Shown: positions 17,120 to 29,200 of the stretch, piece by piece
How the letters are laid out: the number at the start of each line of letters is the position of its first letter
How positions within the stretch are numbered: position 1 is the first letter of the stretch
Origin: Streptomyces rubrogriseus
GTDB lineage: Bacteria > Actinomycetota > Actinomycetes > Streptomycetales > Streptomycetaceae
Reading direction: 5' to 3'
Length of the DNA stretch: 64,000 nt
Assembly (NCBI RefSeq): GCF_027947575.1
Contig: NZ_CP116256.1
Coordinates: 1,240,001 to 1,304,000 of the forward strand
The notes under the pieces: generated by a model
The model's database searches: none
What the model saw: only the letters and a program-made list of their open reading frames with translations
Told to the model about the DNA's origin: nothing
Made by a program: the position numbers and the translations under genes

Positions 17120-18061
17120 GTGGCCACAGCCGCCCGCCGCATCACCACCCACCCCGCCGAAGCCCCCACGCCGATCGGCGACCCGGCGCGGCCGACGGCG
17201 CCCGTCGCCCTCGGTCTCGCGCTCGCCGTCCTGGCCACCCTCGTCTGGTCCGGCAGCTTCGTCACCTCGCGGGCACTCGGCGACAGCGTGCCGCCCGTCC
17301 AGCACGCGTTCTGGCGCTGGGTGGTGGCCCTCGCCGTCGTCGCCCCCTTCGGCGCCCGGCGGGCCTGGCGGCAGCGCGCACTGATCCGGCGCCACCTCGG
17401 CTTCGTGGTCCTCGCCTCCCTGCTCGGCGTGACCGTCTACAACACCCTCGTCAACCAGGCCGGCGTCACCACCCCCGCCGCCAACATGGGCATGATCATG
17501 GCGGCGTCCCCGGTGCTCATGGCCCTCTACGAACGCGCGGGCGGCGTCCGGCTCGGCGCCCGCCGGGTCGCCGGTCTGGCCGTCGCCTGTGCGGGCGTCC
17601 TGCTGCTCGTCGGAGGGGACGGCGCGTCCTTCTCGGCCGGCGACCTGTGGATGATCGCCGCCGCCTGCTGCTTCGGGTCGTACAGCGCGCTGCTGCGCCG
17701 CAGGCCCGAGGGACTGGACGGGGCGGGGTTCCTGTTCACCACGTTCCTCGTCGGCACCGTCCTGCTGCTTCCCGCGCAGGGCGTCAGCCTCGCCGTCCAG
17801 GGCGGCTTCCGGCCGACACCGGGTACCGTCTGGCCGCTCCTTTACGTCGGTGTCGCCTCCTCCGCCGTCGCCTTCTTCGCCTGGAACAAGGCGATCTCCC
17901 TGATCGGACCGTCCCGCGCCGGGGTCGTCTACTACCTCCAGCCGGTGTGCGTCGCCCTGCTGTCCTGGGCCCTGCTCGCCGAGCCGACCGGCTGGGCGCA
18001 GGCGGGCTGCATGGCGCTGATCCTCGGTGGCGTCGTCCTGGGGGCGGGGGCCCGCCGGTAG
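17120..18061 (+). CDS. EamA/DMT-family exporter, second of two
   Basis: 313 aa, ten helices, again two EamA halves (VWSGSFVTSRALGDSVPPVQHAFWRW in the first; FAWNKAISLIGPSRAGVVYYLQPV in the second). It is clearly homologous to its upstream neighbour in fold but not a recent duplicate; identity is low by eye. GTG 17120 follows AAAGGA. The LysR-family gene begins 29 bp after its stop with its own -10 box. Substrate unknown. Confidence 0.85.
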   Translation: MATAARRITTHPAEAPTPIGDPARPTAPVALGLALAVLATLVWSGSFVTSRALGDSVPPVQHAFWRWVVALAVVAPFGARRAWRQRALIRRHLGFVVLASLLGVTVYNTLVNQAGVTTPAANMGMIMAASPVLMALYERAGGVRLGARRVAGLAVACAGVLLLVGGDGASFSAGDLWMIAAACCFGSYSALLRRRPEGLDGAGFLFTTFLVGTVLLLPAQGVSLAVQGGFRPTPGTVWPLLYVGVASSAVAFFAWNKAISLIGPSRAGVVYYLQPVCVALLSWALLAEPTGWAQAGCMALILGGVVLGAGARR

Positions 18062-18090
18062 GTCGCGGGGGCCGCCGGTAGGTTGCCGCC

Positions 18091-18993
18091 ATGGCCGACT
18101 GGGACATCCGCAAGCTGCAGATCCTGCGGACGCTGCGCGAGAGGGGCACGGTGACCGCGACGGCCGAGGCGCTGCACATGACGCCGTCCGCCGTCTCCCA
18201 GCAGCTGACGAACCTTTCCAGGCAACTCGGCGTGGAGCTGCTCCAGGCGCACGGCAGAAGGGTCCGGCTGACGGACGCGGCCCGGCTGGTGCTGCGCCAC
18301 GCCGAGGCGGTGTTCGAGCAACTGGAGCGCGCCGACGCCGAGCTGGCGGCGCACATCCGGGGCGAGGCGGGCGAGGTCCGGGTCGGTGCCTTCTCCACCG
18401 CCGTACCCGCCCTCGTCGTACCGGCCGTCACCGCGCTGCGCGCCACGCGCCCCGGCATCGCGGTGCGGGTGCGGGAGGCCGAGGCGCAGGAGGCGTACGA
18501 GCTGCTGGCCGCCGGGGAGGTGGACCTCGCGCTGTCGCTGGCCGCGCAGGCGCCGAGCGCCGTCGACCCGCGCTTCACCCGCGTCCCGCTGCTCGCCGAC
18601 CCGCTGGACGTCGCCCTGCCCGGGGACCACCCGCTGGCCCGCGCGGAGCGGCTGCGGCTGGCCGACCTCGCCGCCGAGCCGTGGATCTTCGGCGGCAGCG
18701 GGCCCTGGTCCGACATCACCCGCGGCGCCTGCGAGGCCGCCGGGTTCCGGCCGCACCAGGGGCACGCGGCCGCGGGATGGCCGGCGATCCTCGCCATGGT
18801 CGAGGCGGGCATGGGCGTCGCCCTGGTCCCGCGCATGGCCGCCGTCCCCCGGGACGGGGTGGCGATGCGCGAACTGCGCGCGGACCGCCCCGTCCGGCAC
18901 GTGGTCGCGGCCGTGCGCAAGGGGGCGGAGGAGGACGCCGCCGTCGCCACCGTGCTGACGGCCCTGCGCACGGCGGCGGACGCGCGCCCCTGA
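18091..18993 (+). CDS. LysR-family transcriptional regulator
   Basis: 300 aa. N-terminal helix-turn-helix LQILRTLRERGTVTATAEALHMTPSAVSQQLTNLSRQLG at residues 8-46, linker helix, then the periplasmic-binding-like effector domain from about residue 90 (EVRVGAFSTAVPALVVPAV). TAGGTT at 18079-18084 lies six bases before ATG 18091 and there is no ribosome site, so it may be leaderless. It follows two exporter genes on the same strand; LysR regulators often control adjacent transporters, but these are upstream of it, so the target is unclear. Confidence 0.88.
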   Translation: MADWDIRKLQILRTLRERGTVTATAEALHMTPSAVSQQLTNLSRQLGVELLQAHGRRVRLTDAARLVLRHAEAVFEQLERADAELAAHIRGEAGEVRVGAFSTAVPALVVPAVTALRATRPGIAVRVREAEAQEAYELLAAGEVDLALSLAAQAPSAVDPRFTRVPLLADPLDVALPGDHPLARAERLRLADLAAEPWIFGGSGPWSDITRGACEAAGFRPHQGHAAAGWPAILAMVEAGMGVALVPRMAAVPRDGVAMRELRADRPVRHVVAAVRKGAEEDAAVATVLTALRTAADARP

Positions 18994-19016
18994 ACACCCG
19001 CCCGAGCGCACGCGAA

Positions 19017-19051
19017 GGGGCGCCCGGCGCGACACGCGCACCGGACGCCCC
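19017..19051. terminator. Bidirectional hairpin between LysR gene and first pepN
   Basis: GGGGCGCCCGGCGCG pairs with CGCACCGGACGCCCC (two mismatches) across a short loop. It lies 23 bp after the LysR stop and 52 bp before the pepN stop, between convergent genes. Confidence 0.6.
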
Positions 19052-19103
19052 CTCCTGCGCAACTGACCTTGTACGCAACTGACTGCGTACGCGGCAACCG
19101 CCC

Positions 19104-21677
19104 TTACTCGGCCGCCGCCGCGTCCGCAGCCTGGGCCTTCAGCGCGCGCTCGATGCCCGAGCGGGACTCCGAGACCAGGCGGCGCAGGGCCGCGTTCGGC
19201 TCGGCGGAGGACAGCCACGCGTCCGTGCGGTCCAGGGTGTCCTGCGACACCTGCACCGCCGGGTACAGGCCGACCGCGATCTGCTGGGCCATCTCGTGCG
19301 AACGGGACGCCCAGACGTCCTTCAGCGCCTCGAAGTACCGCTCCGTGTACGCCGCCAGCAGCTCGCGCTGGTCGGTCTGGACGAAGCCGGCGATGACCGC
19401 CTCCTGGACGGCGTTCGGCAGCTTGTCGGACTCCACGACCGACTCCCAGGCCTCCGCCTTGGCCGCCTCGGTCGGGCGGGCCGCCCGTGCGGTGGCCGCG
19501 TGGCGCTCACCGGCGGCGGTCTTGTCCCGCTCGTACTCGGCCGCGATCTCCGACCCGCCGAACCGGCCCACGGCCGCCAGCCGCTGCACGAACGCCCAGC
19601 GCAGCTCGGTGTCGACGGCCAGGCCGTCGATCGTCTGCGTGCCGTCCAGCAGCGCGTCCAGCAGGTCCAGCTGCTCCGGCGTCCGCGCCGTCGCCGCGAA
19701 CGCCCGCGCCCACGCCAGCTGGTGGTCGCTGCCCGCCTCGGCGGCCCGCAGGTGGGCCAGCGTGGCCTCGGTCCAGCGGGTGAGCAGCGCCTCGCGGGCG
19801 GTGGGGGCGGCGTACTGGTCGATGGCCAGCTTCACCTGGCGGTGCAGCGACTGCACGACACCGATGTCGGACTCCTTGCCGATGCCCGACAGGACCAGGG
19901 CGAGGTAGTCGCGGGTCGCCAGCTCCGCGTCCCGGGTCATGTCCCACGCCGACGCCCAGCACAGGGCGCGGGGGAGGGACTCGGTGAAGTCGCCCAGGTG
20001 CTCGGTGACCACGGCGAGCGACTGCTCGTCCAGGCGGACCTTCGCGTACGAGAGGTCGTCGTCGTTCAGGAGCAGCACCGCCGGGCGGGCCTTGCCGACC
20101 AGCTGCGGCACGGCCGTCAGCTCGCCGTCCACGTCCAGCTCGACGCGCTCCCCACGCACCAGCTTGCCGTCGCCGTCGAGGTCGTAGGCGCCGATCGCGA
20201 TGCGGTGGGGGCGGAGGGTCGGCTCGCCCTTCGCGCCCGCCGGGAGCGCCGGGGCCTCCTGGCGAATGGCGAAGGAGGTGATGACACCGTCGGCGTCGGT
20301 CTCGATCTCCGGGCGCAGCACGTTGATGCCGGCCGTCTCCAGCCACGCCTTCGACCAGGTCTTCAGGTCGCGGCCGGAGGTCTCCTCCAGCGCGCCCAGC
20401 AGGTCGGACAGGCGGGTGTTGCCGAACGCGTGCCGCTTGAAGTACGCCTGCACGCCCCGGAAGAACGCGTCCTCACCGACGTACGCCACGAGCTGCTTGA
20501 GGACGCTGGCGCCCTTGGCGTACGTGATGCCGTCGAAGTTGACGAGCACGTCGTCCAGGTCGCTGATGTCCGCCATGATCGGGTGCGTGGACGGCAGCTG
20601 GTCCTGCCGGTACGCCCAGGTCTTCATCTGGTTGGCGAACGTCGTCCACGAGTGCGGCCACTTCGAGCCCGGCGCGGCGGCCTGGCAGGCGGCCTCGGCG
20701 TAGGTGGCGAACGACTCGTTCAGCCACAGGTCGTTCCACCACTCCATGGTGACCAGGTCGCCGAACCACATGTGCGCCAGCTCGTGCAGGATGGTCGCCG
20801 CCCGCACCTCGTACGCGGCGTCCGTCACCTTGGAGCGGAAGACGTACTGGTCGCGGATGGTCACCGCGCCCGCGTTCTCCATCGCGCCCGCGTTGAACTC
20901 CGGCACGAAGAGCTGGTCGTACTTCTTGAACGGGTACCGGTAGTCGAACTTCTCCTGGAACCAGTCGAAGCCCTGCCGGGTGACCTCGAAGATCGCGTCC
21001 GCGTCGAGGTGCTCGGCCAGCGAGGGACGGCAGTAGATGCCGAGCGGGACGGACTGGCCGTCCTTCTCGTACACGCTGTGCACCGAGTGGTACGGGCCGA
21101 CGATCAGCGCCGTGACGTACGACGAGATGCGCGGGGTCGGCTCGAACTCCCAGACGTTGTCCTGCGGTTCGGGCGTCGGCGAGTTGGAGATGACCGTCCA
21201 GCCCTCGGGGGCCTTCACGGTGAACTGGAACGTCGCCTTCAGGTCCGGCTGCTCGAAGCTGGCGAAGACGCGGCGCGCGTCCGGCACCTCGAACTGGGTG
21301 TACAGGTACGCCTGGTCGTCCACCGGGTCGACGAACCGGTGCAGGCCCTCGCCGGTGTTGGTGTAGGCGCAGTCGGCGACCACGCGCAGGATGTTGCGTC
21401 CCGGCAGCAGGCCCGGCAGGGCGATGCGGGAGTCCTGGAACACCTCGGCGGCGTCGAGGGCGTCGCCGTTCAGCGTCACCTCGTGGACCGTCGGCGCGAC
21501 CAGGTCGATGAAGGACTCGCCGCCGCCCTCGGCGACGTCGAAGCGCACCGTGGTCACGGACCGGTAGGTGCCGCCCTCCTGCGCGCCGGTGAGGTCGAGA
21601 TCGATCTCGTACGAGTCAACGGTCAGCAGCGTCGCCCGCTGCCGCGCCTCTTCGCGAGTCAGGTTTGTGCCAGGCAC
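19104..21677 (-). CDS. pepN: Aminopeptidase N (M1 zinc metallopeptidase), copy 1
   Basis: 857 aa, standard PepN length, no signal peptide, so cytoplasmic. The substrate-binding motif GAMENAG and zinc motif HELAHMWFGDLVTMEWWNDLWLNESFA (HExxH-x18-E) lie at about residues 265 and 295-320. The N-terminal beta saddle and C-terminal ERAP1-like helical domain are complete. It removes N-terminal residues from peptides, including the products of ATP-dependent proteases such as the ClpP machine encoded 35 kb away. GTG 21677 has GAGGAG 8 nt upstream. Monocistronic. A second M1 enzyme of exactly equal length lies at 31-34 kb. Confidence 0.93.
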   Translation of the reverse strand: MPGTNLTREEARQRATLLTVDSYEIDLDLTGAQEGGTYRSVTTVRFDVAEGGGESFIDLVAPTVHEVTLNGDALDAAEVFQDSRIALPGLLPGRNILRVVADCAYTNTGEGLHRFVDPVDDQAYLYTQFEVPDARRVFASFEQPDLKATFQFTVKAPEGWTVISNSPTPEPQDNVWEFEPTPRISSYVTALIVGPYHSVHSVYEKDGQSVPLGIYCRPSLAEHLDADAIFEVTRQGFDWFQEKFDYRYPFKKYDQLFVPEFNAGAMENAGAVTIRDQYVFRSKVTDAAYEVRAATILHELAHMWFGDLVTMEWWNDLWLNESFATYAEAACQAAAPGSKWPHSWTTFANQMKTWAYRQDQLPSTHPIMADISDLDDVLVNFDGITYAKGASVLKQLVAYVGEDAFFRGVQAYFKRHAFGNTRLSDLLGALEETSGRDLKTWSKAWLETAGINVLRPEIETDADGVITSFAIRQEAPALPAGAKGEPTLRPHRIAIGAYDLDGDGKLVRGERVELDVDGELTAVPQLVGKARPAVLLLNDDDLSYAKVRLDEQSLAVVTEHLGDFTESLPRALCWASAWDMTRDAELATRDYLALVLSGIGKESDIGVVQSLHRQVKLAIDQYAAPTAREALLTRWTEATLAHLRAAEAGSDHQLAWARAFAATARTPEQLDLLDALLDGTQTIDGLAVDTELRWAFVQRLAAVGRFGGSEIAAEYERDKTAAGERHAATARAARPTEAAKAEAWESVVESDKLPNAVQEAVIAGFVQTDQRELLAAYTERYFEALKDVWASRSHEMAQQIAVGLYPAVQVSQDTLDRTDAWLSSAEPNAALRRLVSESRSGIERALKAQAADAAAAE

Positions 21678-21789
21678 GCGGTCATCTCCTCGTTATGTGT
21701 GGGTTGCGCCATCCTTCCACGTGCCCCGCACCGAACGCGATGTCCGTTTCCCGCCGGTGCGCGGACCTCCCGCGCGTGAGCCTGGACGC

Positions 21790-22266
21790 ATGAACGCCCA
21801 CACGGCACGACCCATCCCCGCGGCCACCCTCGAGGAACTGCGCGTCGCCGACGACGCGGGCCGCGTCCCCGCACCCGTGACCGACGACGAGGGCGGCGCG
21901 CCGCTGCGCTGCTGCCTGCGCCGCAGCCGCGCGGGGGAGCACATCGCCCTCGTCTCCTACGCCCCGCTGCGCCGCTGGGCGGCGGACACGGGCGCCGACC
22001 CGGGCGCCTACGACGAGCAGGGCCCCGTCTTCATCCACGCCGAGCGGTGCGCGGGACCGGACGGCGACGGCCTCGCGTTCACCAACGCGCACCGCACCGT
22101 CCGCCGCTACTCCGCCGACGGACGCATCCTGGGCGGACGCCTGGTCGGTTCCGGCGACGACTTCGCGCCCGCCCTCCGGGAAGCGCTCGACGACCCGGCC
22201 GTGGCGTTCGTCCACGTCCGGGCCGTCGAGTACGGCTGCTTCCTGTACGAGGTGCGCCGGGACTGA
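21790..22266 (+). CDS. DUF1203-family protein
   Basis: 158 aa. It resembles the DUF1203 family: PIPAATLEELR near the start, PLRCCLRRSRAGEHIALVSYAPL, GPVFIHAERCAG and a C-terminal VRAVEYGCFLYEVRRD. The function is unknown; members are small soluble proteins often annotated as hypothetical. ATG 21790 was chosen because conservation starts there and the gap to divergent pepN would otherwise be nearly closed. Convergent with the TerD gene, 12 bp between stops. Confidence 0.78.
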   Translation: MNAHTARPIPAATLEELRVADDAGRVPAPVTDDEGGAPLRCCLRRSRAGEHIALVSYAPLRRWAADTGADPGAYDEQGPVFIHAERCAGPDGDGLAFTNAHRTVRRYSADGRILGGRLVGSGDDFAPALREALDDPAVAFVHVRAVEYGCFLYEVRRD

Positions 22267-22278
22267 GCCCCGCCCGGC

Positions 22279-23502
22279 TCAGCCGCCCACCCCGAGCCGC
22301 CAGGGACCGTCGGCCTCGATCCGCAGGAGGCCGGGCGCCCGGACGGGGGCCAGCACGTCGAGGTGGCCGACCTCGTTGACGAGAAGGTCCTCCTCGTCTC
22401 CCTGCCACTCGGGGTCGTCCGAGGCGAAGTAGTGCCAGACGACGAAGTTGCTCCGGCCCTGGTGGGCGAAGGAGAGCACGCCCGGCGGGCCCTCGTACAC
22501 CAGCAGGTCCGGACCCCGCCCGTCGAGGCTGCGCTCCAGGCGCCGGGCGTGGGCGAGCGGCAGCACCCGCAGCGTCCAGGGCGTGTCGGCGCGCACCACC
22601 AGGGACAGCGGGCGGTCCTGGGGGACGGTGGCGAACGTACGGGCGTGCACCTCGTCCTCGTACGTGGACAGCAGGTCCTGGTCGGCGCGGCCGTACGCGT
22701 CGCAGGAGTCGATGTTCACCGAGAGGCTGTCCCTGCACTCGATCTCGACGACCACGCGGGCGCCGGGCGGCAGGTTCGGCGGGCAGGTGACGCGCTCCTT
22801 GCCCGCGGCGCGGTGCGTGAACGGCGGGAAGGAGAGCGCCAGCTCCGCCGCCAGGCGGTCGGCGGGCGGGAACACGGGGACGGGTGGGGCCACGGGGGCG
22901 GGTGGGGCCACGGAGGCGGGCGGCAGGGGAGCGGGGGGCACAGGGGCCGGGGCCGGGGGAACCGGCTGCGGGTCCTCGGCGACCGAGATGCCGAAGTCCG
23001 TGGCGAGCCCGGCCAGACCGGAGGCGTACCCCTGCCCCACCGCGCGGAACTTCCAGCCGCCGTTCCTGCGGTAGAACTCGCCGAAGACGAAGGCGGTCTC
23101 CGTCGAGGCGTCCCCGATCGGGAAGGACGCGACCTGCTGCCCGTCCGGCAGCGCGACCCGGACGTCCAGGGAGGGCACCTGCCCGAACGTTCCGCCGTCG
23201 GCGGACGCGGCCACCACGACCCGGTCCGTGCCGGGCGCGACGGCCGCGAGGTCCAGCCACAGCCAGTCGGCGCCCGTGCCGTCGACCCCCTGGCCCTTGC
23301 CCAGGTGGCGCACGGCGCCCGACGGGTGGGCCGGCTGGTTGTAGAAGACGAGGTCGGCGTCCGAGCGGACCCGGCCCGTCGCGTCGAGCAGCAGGGCCGA
23401 AACGTCCACGTCCGGTACGTGAACCCCCTGCCGCCAGGTCACCGCCACCTGGAGGGCGGCCCCGGGAACGGGCAGGTTGCCGCCCTTCGTCATCTGCGTC
23501 AT
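22279..23502 (-). CDS. TerD-family protein with proline linker and C-terminal TerD-associated domain
   Basis: 407 aa. Residues 1 to about 165 form a TerD (calcium-binding stress) domain: [25 protein letters not shown] and [28 protein letters not shown] with the Asp residues typical of the double calcium site. A Pro/Ala/Val-rich linker of about 45 residues follows, whose DNA is an imperfect GGGTGGGGCCACGG-type repeat (about 22870-22945). A second beta-rich domain then runs to the end ([42 protein letters not shown]). TerD proteins are linked to tellurite and stress tolerance and to differentiation in Streptomyces. ATG 23502 begins the conserved domain. Confidence 0.85.
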   Translation of the reverse strand: MTQMTKGGNLPVPGAALQVAVTWRQGVHVPDVDVSALLLDATGRVRSDADLVFYNQPAHPSGAVRHLGKGQGVDGTGADWLWLDLAAVAPGTDRVVVAASADGGTFGQVPSLDVRVALPDGQQVASFPIGDASTETAFVFGEFYRRNGGWKFRAVGQGYASGLAGLATDFGISVAEDPQPVPPAPAPVPPAPLPPASVAPPAPVAPPVPVFPPADRLAAELALSFPPFTHRAAGKERVTCPPNLPPGARVVVEIECRDSLSVNIDSCDAYGRADQDLLSTYEDEVHARTFATVPQDRPLSLVVRADTPWTLRVLPLAHARRLERSLDGRGPDLLVYEGPPGVLSFAHQGRSNFVVWHYFASDDPEWQGDEEDLLVNEVGHLDVLAPVRAPGLLRIEADGPWRLGVGG

Positions 23503-23577
23503 GGCGTGATCTTCACACGATCGGCACGACCGGTGGGGCGGATTGTCATACTCCGCATCGAGCGGTCGGGATACGTG

Positions 23578-23611
23578 AGGGGCGGCCACCCCGCACCGGG
23601 TGACCGCCCCT
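23578..23611. terminator. Hairpin terminator downstream of asd
   Basis: AGGGGCGGCCACC at 23578-23590 pairs with GGTGACCGCCCCT at 23599-23611 (one mismatch), 14 bp past the asd stop on the minus strand. Confidence 0.65.
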
Positions 23612-23624
23612 GGACAGCGGTGGA

Positions 23625-25450
<1,826 letters not shown>

Positions 25451-25451
25451 G

Positions 25452-26204
25452 ATGGCCGCCGAACAGCACCCCGGTGGGTACGACGCGCTGATGGCCGCGA
25501 TCACGGGCGAGCCGCTGCCGCCGGACGCGGGGGCGGACGCCCGGGGCGAGTACCGCTCGGCGACGGCCGACGTGGCGTTGCTGCGGGAGCAGCTCAACCT
25601 GATCGGCGAGGCCCTGGGCGACACCGTCCCGGAAGACCGCCCGGCCCCGGCCCCGGCTCCGGCCCCCGTCCGGGCTCCGGCACCCCGCCGTCGCCCCTTC
25701 CGCCTCGCGCTCGGCGTCCTCGCGGCGGCCTGCGCGGGGGTCCTGGTCACGGGGCTGGGCTGGCTGGTCGTGCAGGGCGGCAGCGGTGCCTCCGACGACG
25801 CGGCGAGCGGCAGCGCGGCCGACAGTTCCGCGGCGCGGCCGGACAGCCCGTCCGCGGGCCAGGAGGCCGCCCTGGTCTTCGGCACCCCCCGCTACCTCGC
25901 GTGCGCCCGGCTGGTCGCCGAGGGCACGGTGACCGCGGCCGAACCGGTACCGGGCACCGCACGGCACCGGATCACCCTCCGGGTGACGCACGCCTACGCA
26001 CCCGCGAAGAGCACCGGGCCGACGACGGCGTTCGTCCTGGACGACGCCCTCGCCCGCCTCGCCCCCGGCGACCGGGTGCTGGTCGGCGCCCTGCGGGACC
26101 GGCCCACCGCGGACACGGTGATCACCGGCGACCGGAACATCGCCACCGCCCGCGCCTGGGTCACCGCCTCCCTGCCCGAGTCCCGCACCCTCACCTGCGA
26201 CTGA
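25452..26204 (+). CDS. Membrane protein coupled to the sigma factor; possible anti-sigma or sensor
   Basis: 250 aa from ATG 25452, one base after the sigma-factor stop. Residues 1 to about 60 are cytoplasmic and helical, then a PAPAPAPAPVRAPAP linker, one transmembrane helix at about 84-108 (LALGVLAAACAGVLVTGLGWLVV), a Ser/Ala-rich linker, and an extracytoplasmic C-terminal domain of about 120 residues (YLACARLVAEGTVTAAEPV to SRTLTCD, with a possible Cys pair). There is no zinc-binding anti-sigma motif HxxxCxxC. Topology and translational coupling fit an anti-sigma role, but no known domain confirms it. Confidence 0.65.
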   Translation: MAAEQHPGGYDALMAAITGEPLPPDAGADARGEYRSATADVALLREQLNLIGEALGDTVPEDRPAPAPAPAPVRAPAPRRRPFRLALGVLAAACAGVLVTGLGWLVVQGGSGASDDAASGSAADSSAARPDSPSAGQEAALVFGTPRYLACARLVAEGTVTAAEPVPGTARHRITLRVTHAYAPAKSTGPTTAFVLDDALARLAPGDRVLVGALRDRPTADTVITGDRNIATARAWVTASLPESRTLTCD

Positions 26205-26224
26205 CCCCCGCGGGGCAAGCGAAA

Positions 26225-26256
26225 GGGGCGGGCGCCCGAACCGGCACGCCCGCCCC
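26225..26256. terminator. Bidirectional hairpin between sigma operon and subtilisin gene
   Basis: GGGGCGGGCG at 26225-26234 pairs with CGCCCGCCCC at 26247-26256, ten perfect pairs with a 12-nt loop, between convergent genes (stops at 26204 and 26276). Confidence 0.75.
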
Positions 26257-26275
26257 CTCCCCGTACCGCACCGGA

Positions 26276-29200
26276 CTACGGCACGACCTTCCCGATCCGC
26301 ACGCTGCCCAGGCCCGCGACCGTGCCGTGGGTGTTGACCAGCTGGACGCGACCGAAGAACTCGCGGCCCTCGGGGGCGGCGGCCAGGGCCGTGACGCTGC
26401 CGGAGACCGTGGCGGAGGCGCCCGTGCCGAGCTTCACCGTCGCCGAGTCGTCCACCGTCACCGAGCCGAGCGTGGCGGCGAAGTACACGTCCCGGTAGTC
26501 GTACTCCGTGCTGCCCGACGGCACGGAGTAGCCCGCGACCTCGACGGTGTACGTGCCGGCGGCCGGCTTCGCGACGGAGACCGACTCCTCCGAGTCGCCG
26601 TCGGCGGACTGGGCGACGACGGCGCCGTCCTCGCCGTAGACCGTCAGGTCCAGGTCGGCGGCCGCGTCGGAGACGCCCCCGATGGCGACGTCCAGCGAGT
26701 CCGCGCCCTCGGGCACCTCGATCGTGGAGGTGGCCGTGTCACCCTGCTTGATCGTCGGCCGGGACGTCTCGGAGGAGCCGAGCGGACCGCCGACCAGCTT
26801 GCCCTCCAGGGCGGCGTACTTGTTGGTCACCGTCCAGGAGGCGTCGGCCGGGGTGCCGGCCTTGGCCTCGGGCACGGTCACGACCTCCGGGTCGAAGTCC
26901 GCGCCGAGCACGGTGACGTCCAGCTCGTAGGGGTTGTCGAGCAGCGGCGAGGTGCGCCGCGCCTCGACCTCGACCTCCCAGACACCCGGCTGCGGGTCCG
27001 CGTAGGCGCGCACGTCGGGGCGGCAGCCGTTGCCGTCGAGGTAGTTGTTGTAGCAGTACGGCGTCGAGGTGTTGTCGGAGGGGACGCCGTACGGGTGGAT
27101 GGAGATGAACCGGGTCTGGCTCTCGCCCTTGAGCCCGCCGATCGCCACCTCCAGCGCCTTCGCGCCCTCGGGGACGGTCACGAAGTACGACTCGGTGCTG
27201 TTGCGCTGCACCGAGTTCTTCGCGGAGAAGTCGTACTTCAGCGGGGCGGAGACCACGACCGTGGTCAGCACCTGCTGGTCGACGCCCTCGGTGCGCGGGT
27301 CGTCCACCTCGAGGATGGCGCTCTTGAGCCCGGCGGAGCCGGGGCGCGCCTCGACCTTGACGGTCACCGGCTCGTTCAGCGGCAGCTTCACCTCGTCGCG
27401 GCCGACGATCCGGAAGGTGTGGCCCGCGTTGTTCTCGAAGTCCAGCTCGTGCGGGATCGGCCGGTCGGCGCCGGAGGTACGGGTGAGCGTGATCTCGTAC
27501 GTCTTCTTCTGCCCGGCCTTCAGGCCGCCCTCGCGGTCGTAGAGGCCGGTGCCGTAGCCCGGCGTCTCGAGGAACTGGTCGATCGCGGTGTCGACCGGCG
27601 CCTTCACCGTGTACTCGTGGGCGCTCGCGCCGCGCCGGATCGACTTCCAGGCGTCGGGGATGTTGATCAGGCCCGCGCCCTCCTCGTACGCCTGCACGCC
27701 CTTGATGTGGTCGGCGGTGGAGGTCAGCGCCGTGCGCAGCTTCGCCGGGGTGAGGTCGATGCGGGCCTGCTTGGCCGCCGACAGCAGCAGCGCCGAGGCG
27801 CCCGCGGCCTGCGGGGAGGCCATCGAGGTGCCCTGGAGCATGCCGTAGCCGGCCGGGAGGTCGTAGCCCGCCTCGGGGACCGGCGCGCCCGGCATCCAGG
27901 TCTGGATGGAGTTGACCGCGGCGCCGGGCGCGGTCAGCGTCGGCGTGAAGCCGCCGTCCTCACGCGGTCCGCGCGAGGAGAACGGCATCATCTGGTACTT
28001 GGTCCTCACCGCGGAGCCGTAGTTGGCGGCCCAGGTCTCGCGGGAGATGGAGGCGCCGACCGAGATCACCTTGTCGGCGAGGCCGGGGTCGCCGATGGTG
28101 TTGGCGCCGGGGCCGGAGTTGCCCGCGGAGATGACGAGCTGGACGCCGTAGGTGTCGATGAGCCGGGTGTACAGCTCGGCGCGGGCGTTGTTGCCGTCGT
28201 TGAGGGCGGGCAGTCCGCCGATCGACATGTTGACGATGTCGACGCCGCGGTCGACCACGAGGTCGATCATGCCCTCGGTGAGCGCGACGTTGGTGCAGCC
28301 GCCGCTCCAGGTGCACGCGCGCGAGGAGACGATCTTCGCGCCGGGTGCGGCACCGTCCATCCGGCCGCCGAACAGCCCGTTGGCGGCCGCGAGTCCGGCG
28401 ACGTGGGTGCCGTGCTCGGACTCGATGACGCCGATGTTGACGAAGTCGGCCTTGGCACCCGCGGAGTTGTAGACGACGTCCTTGCGGACCTCGACCACGA
28501 AGGGCTGGCGCTCGGCCACGTCCGTCTTCGGGTCGTCGGTGCCGAAGTACCCCACCTGGAAGCCGTCCTTGTAGGGCTTCATCGGGGTGTCGTCGGCGAA
28601 GTCGTGGTTGTTGTTCAGGTCGACGCGGACCGTGCCGGCCTTCGCGTCGTACAGCACGCCCCAGGAGTCGGTGGTGTCGCCGTCCCGGTTGGCGTCGCCC
28701 GCGGCGTCACCGCCGGTGGTGTACGACTCCAGGAAGGTGCTGACCCGGTACGAGCCGGCGGGCGCGGTCCAGGTCTGCCCGTCGTAGGTGAAGGTGGGGC
28801 CGGAGACCGAGGTGGTCATCGGGCGCCAGGTGCGGTCGCCGTCGACGACCGGGTCGGTGGCGGTGACCCAGTCGACGATCTTGCGCTCGCCGGTGGTGGT
28901 CTTCTGCAGCGCCGGGTGGCCGAGGTCGACTCCCGAGTCGAGGATGCCGATGGTGACGCCGCGGCCGTCCGACTTCGGGTACTTCTTCACGAAGTCGACG
29001 GCGCCCGTCTCGAAGGACGGGTTGTACGGGTTCTCGGCCGGGGTCCAGCGGTTGGGCGCCGGGTAGGAACGGCCCTTGTGCGCGGCGCCCTTCGCCATGT
29101 CGGCGCTCGGCGTCGGGTCGTCCAGCGGGATCTCGTCGCGCAGGTCGATGCCGTGGACGGAGGAGAGCTTCGCGGCGGCGGCGATGGCCGAGTCCGCCTT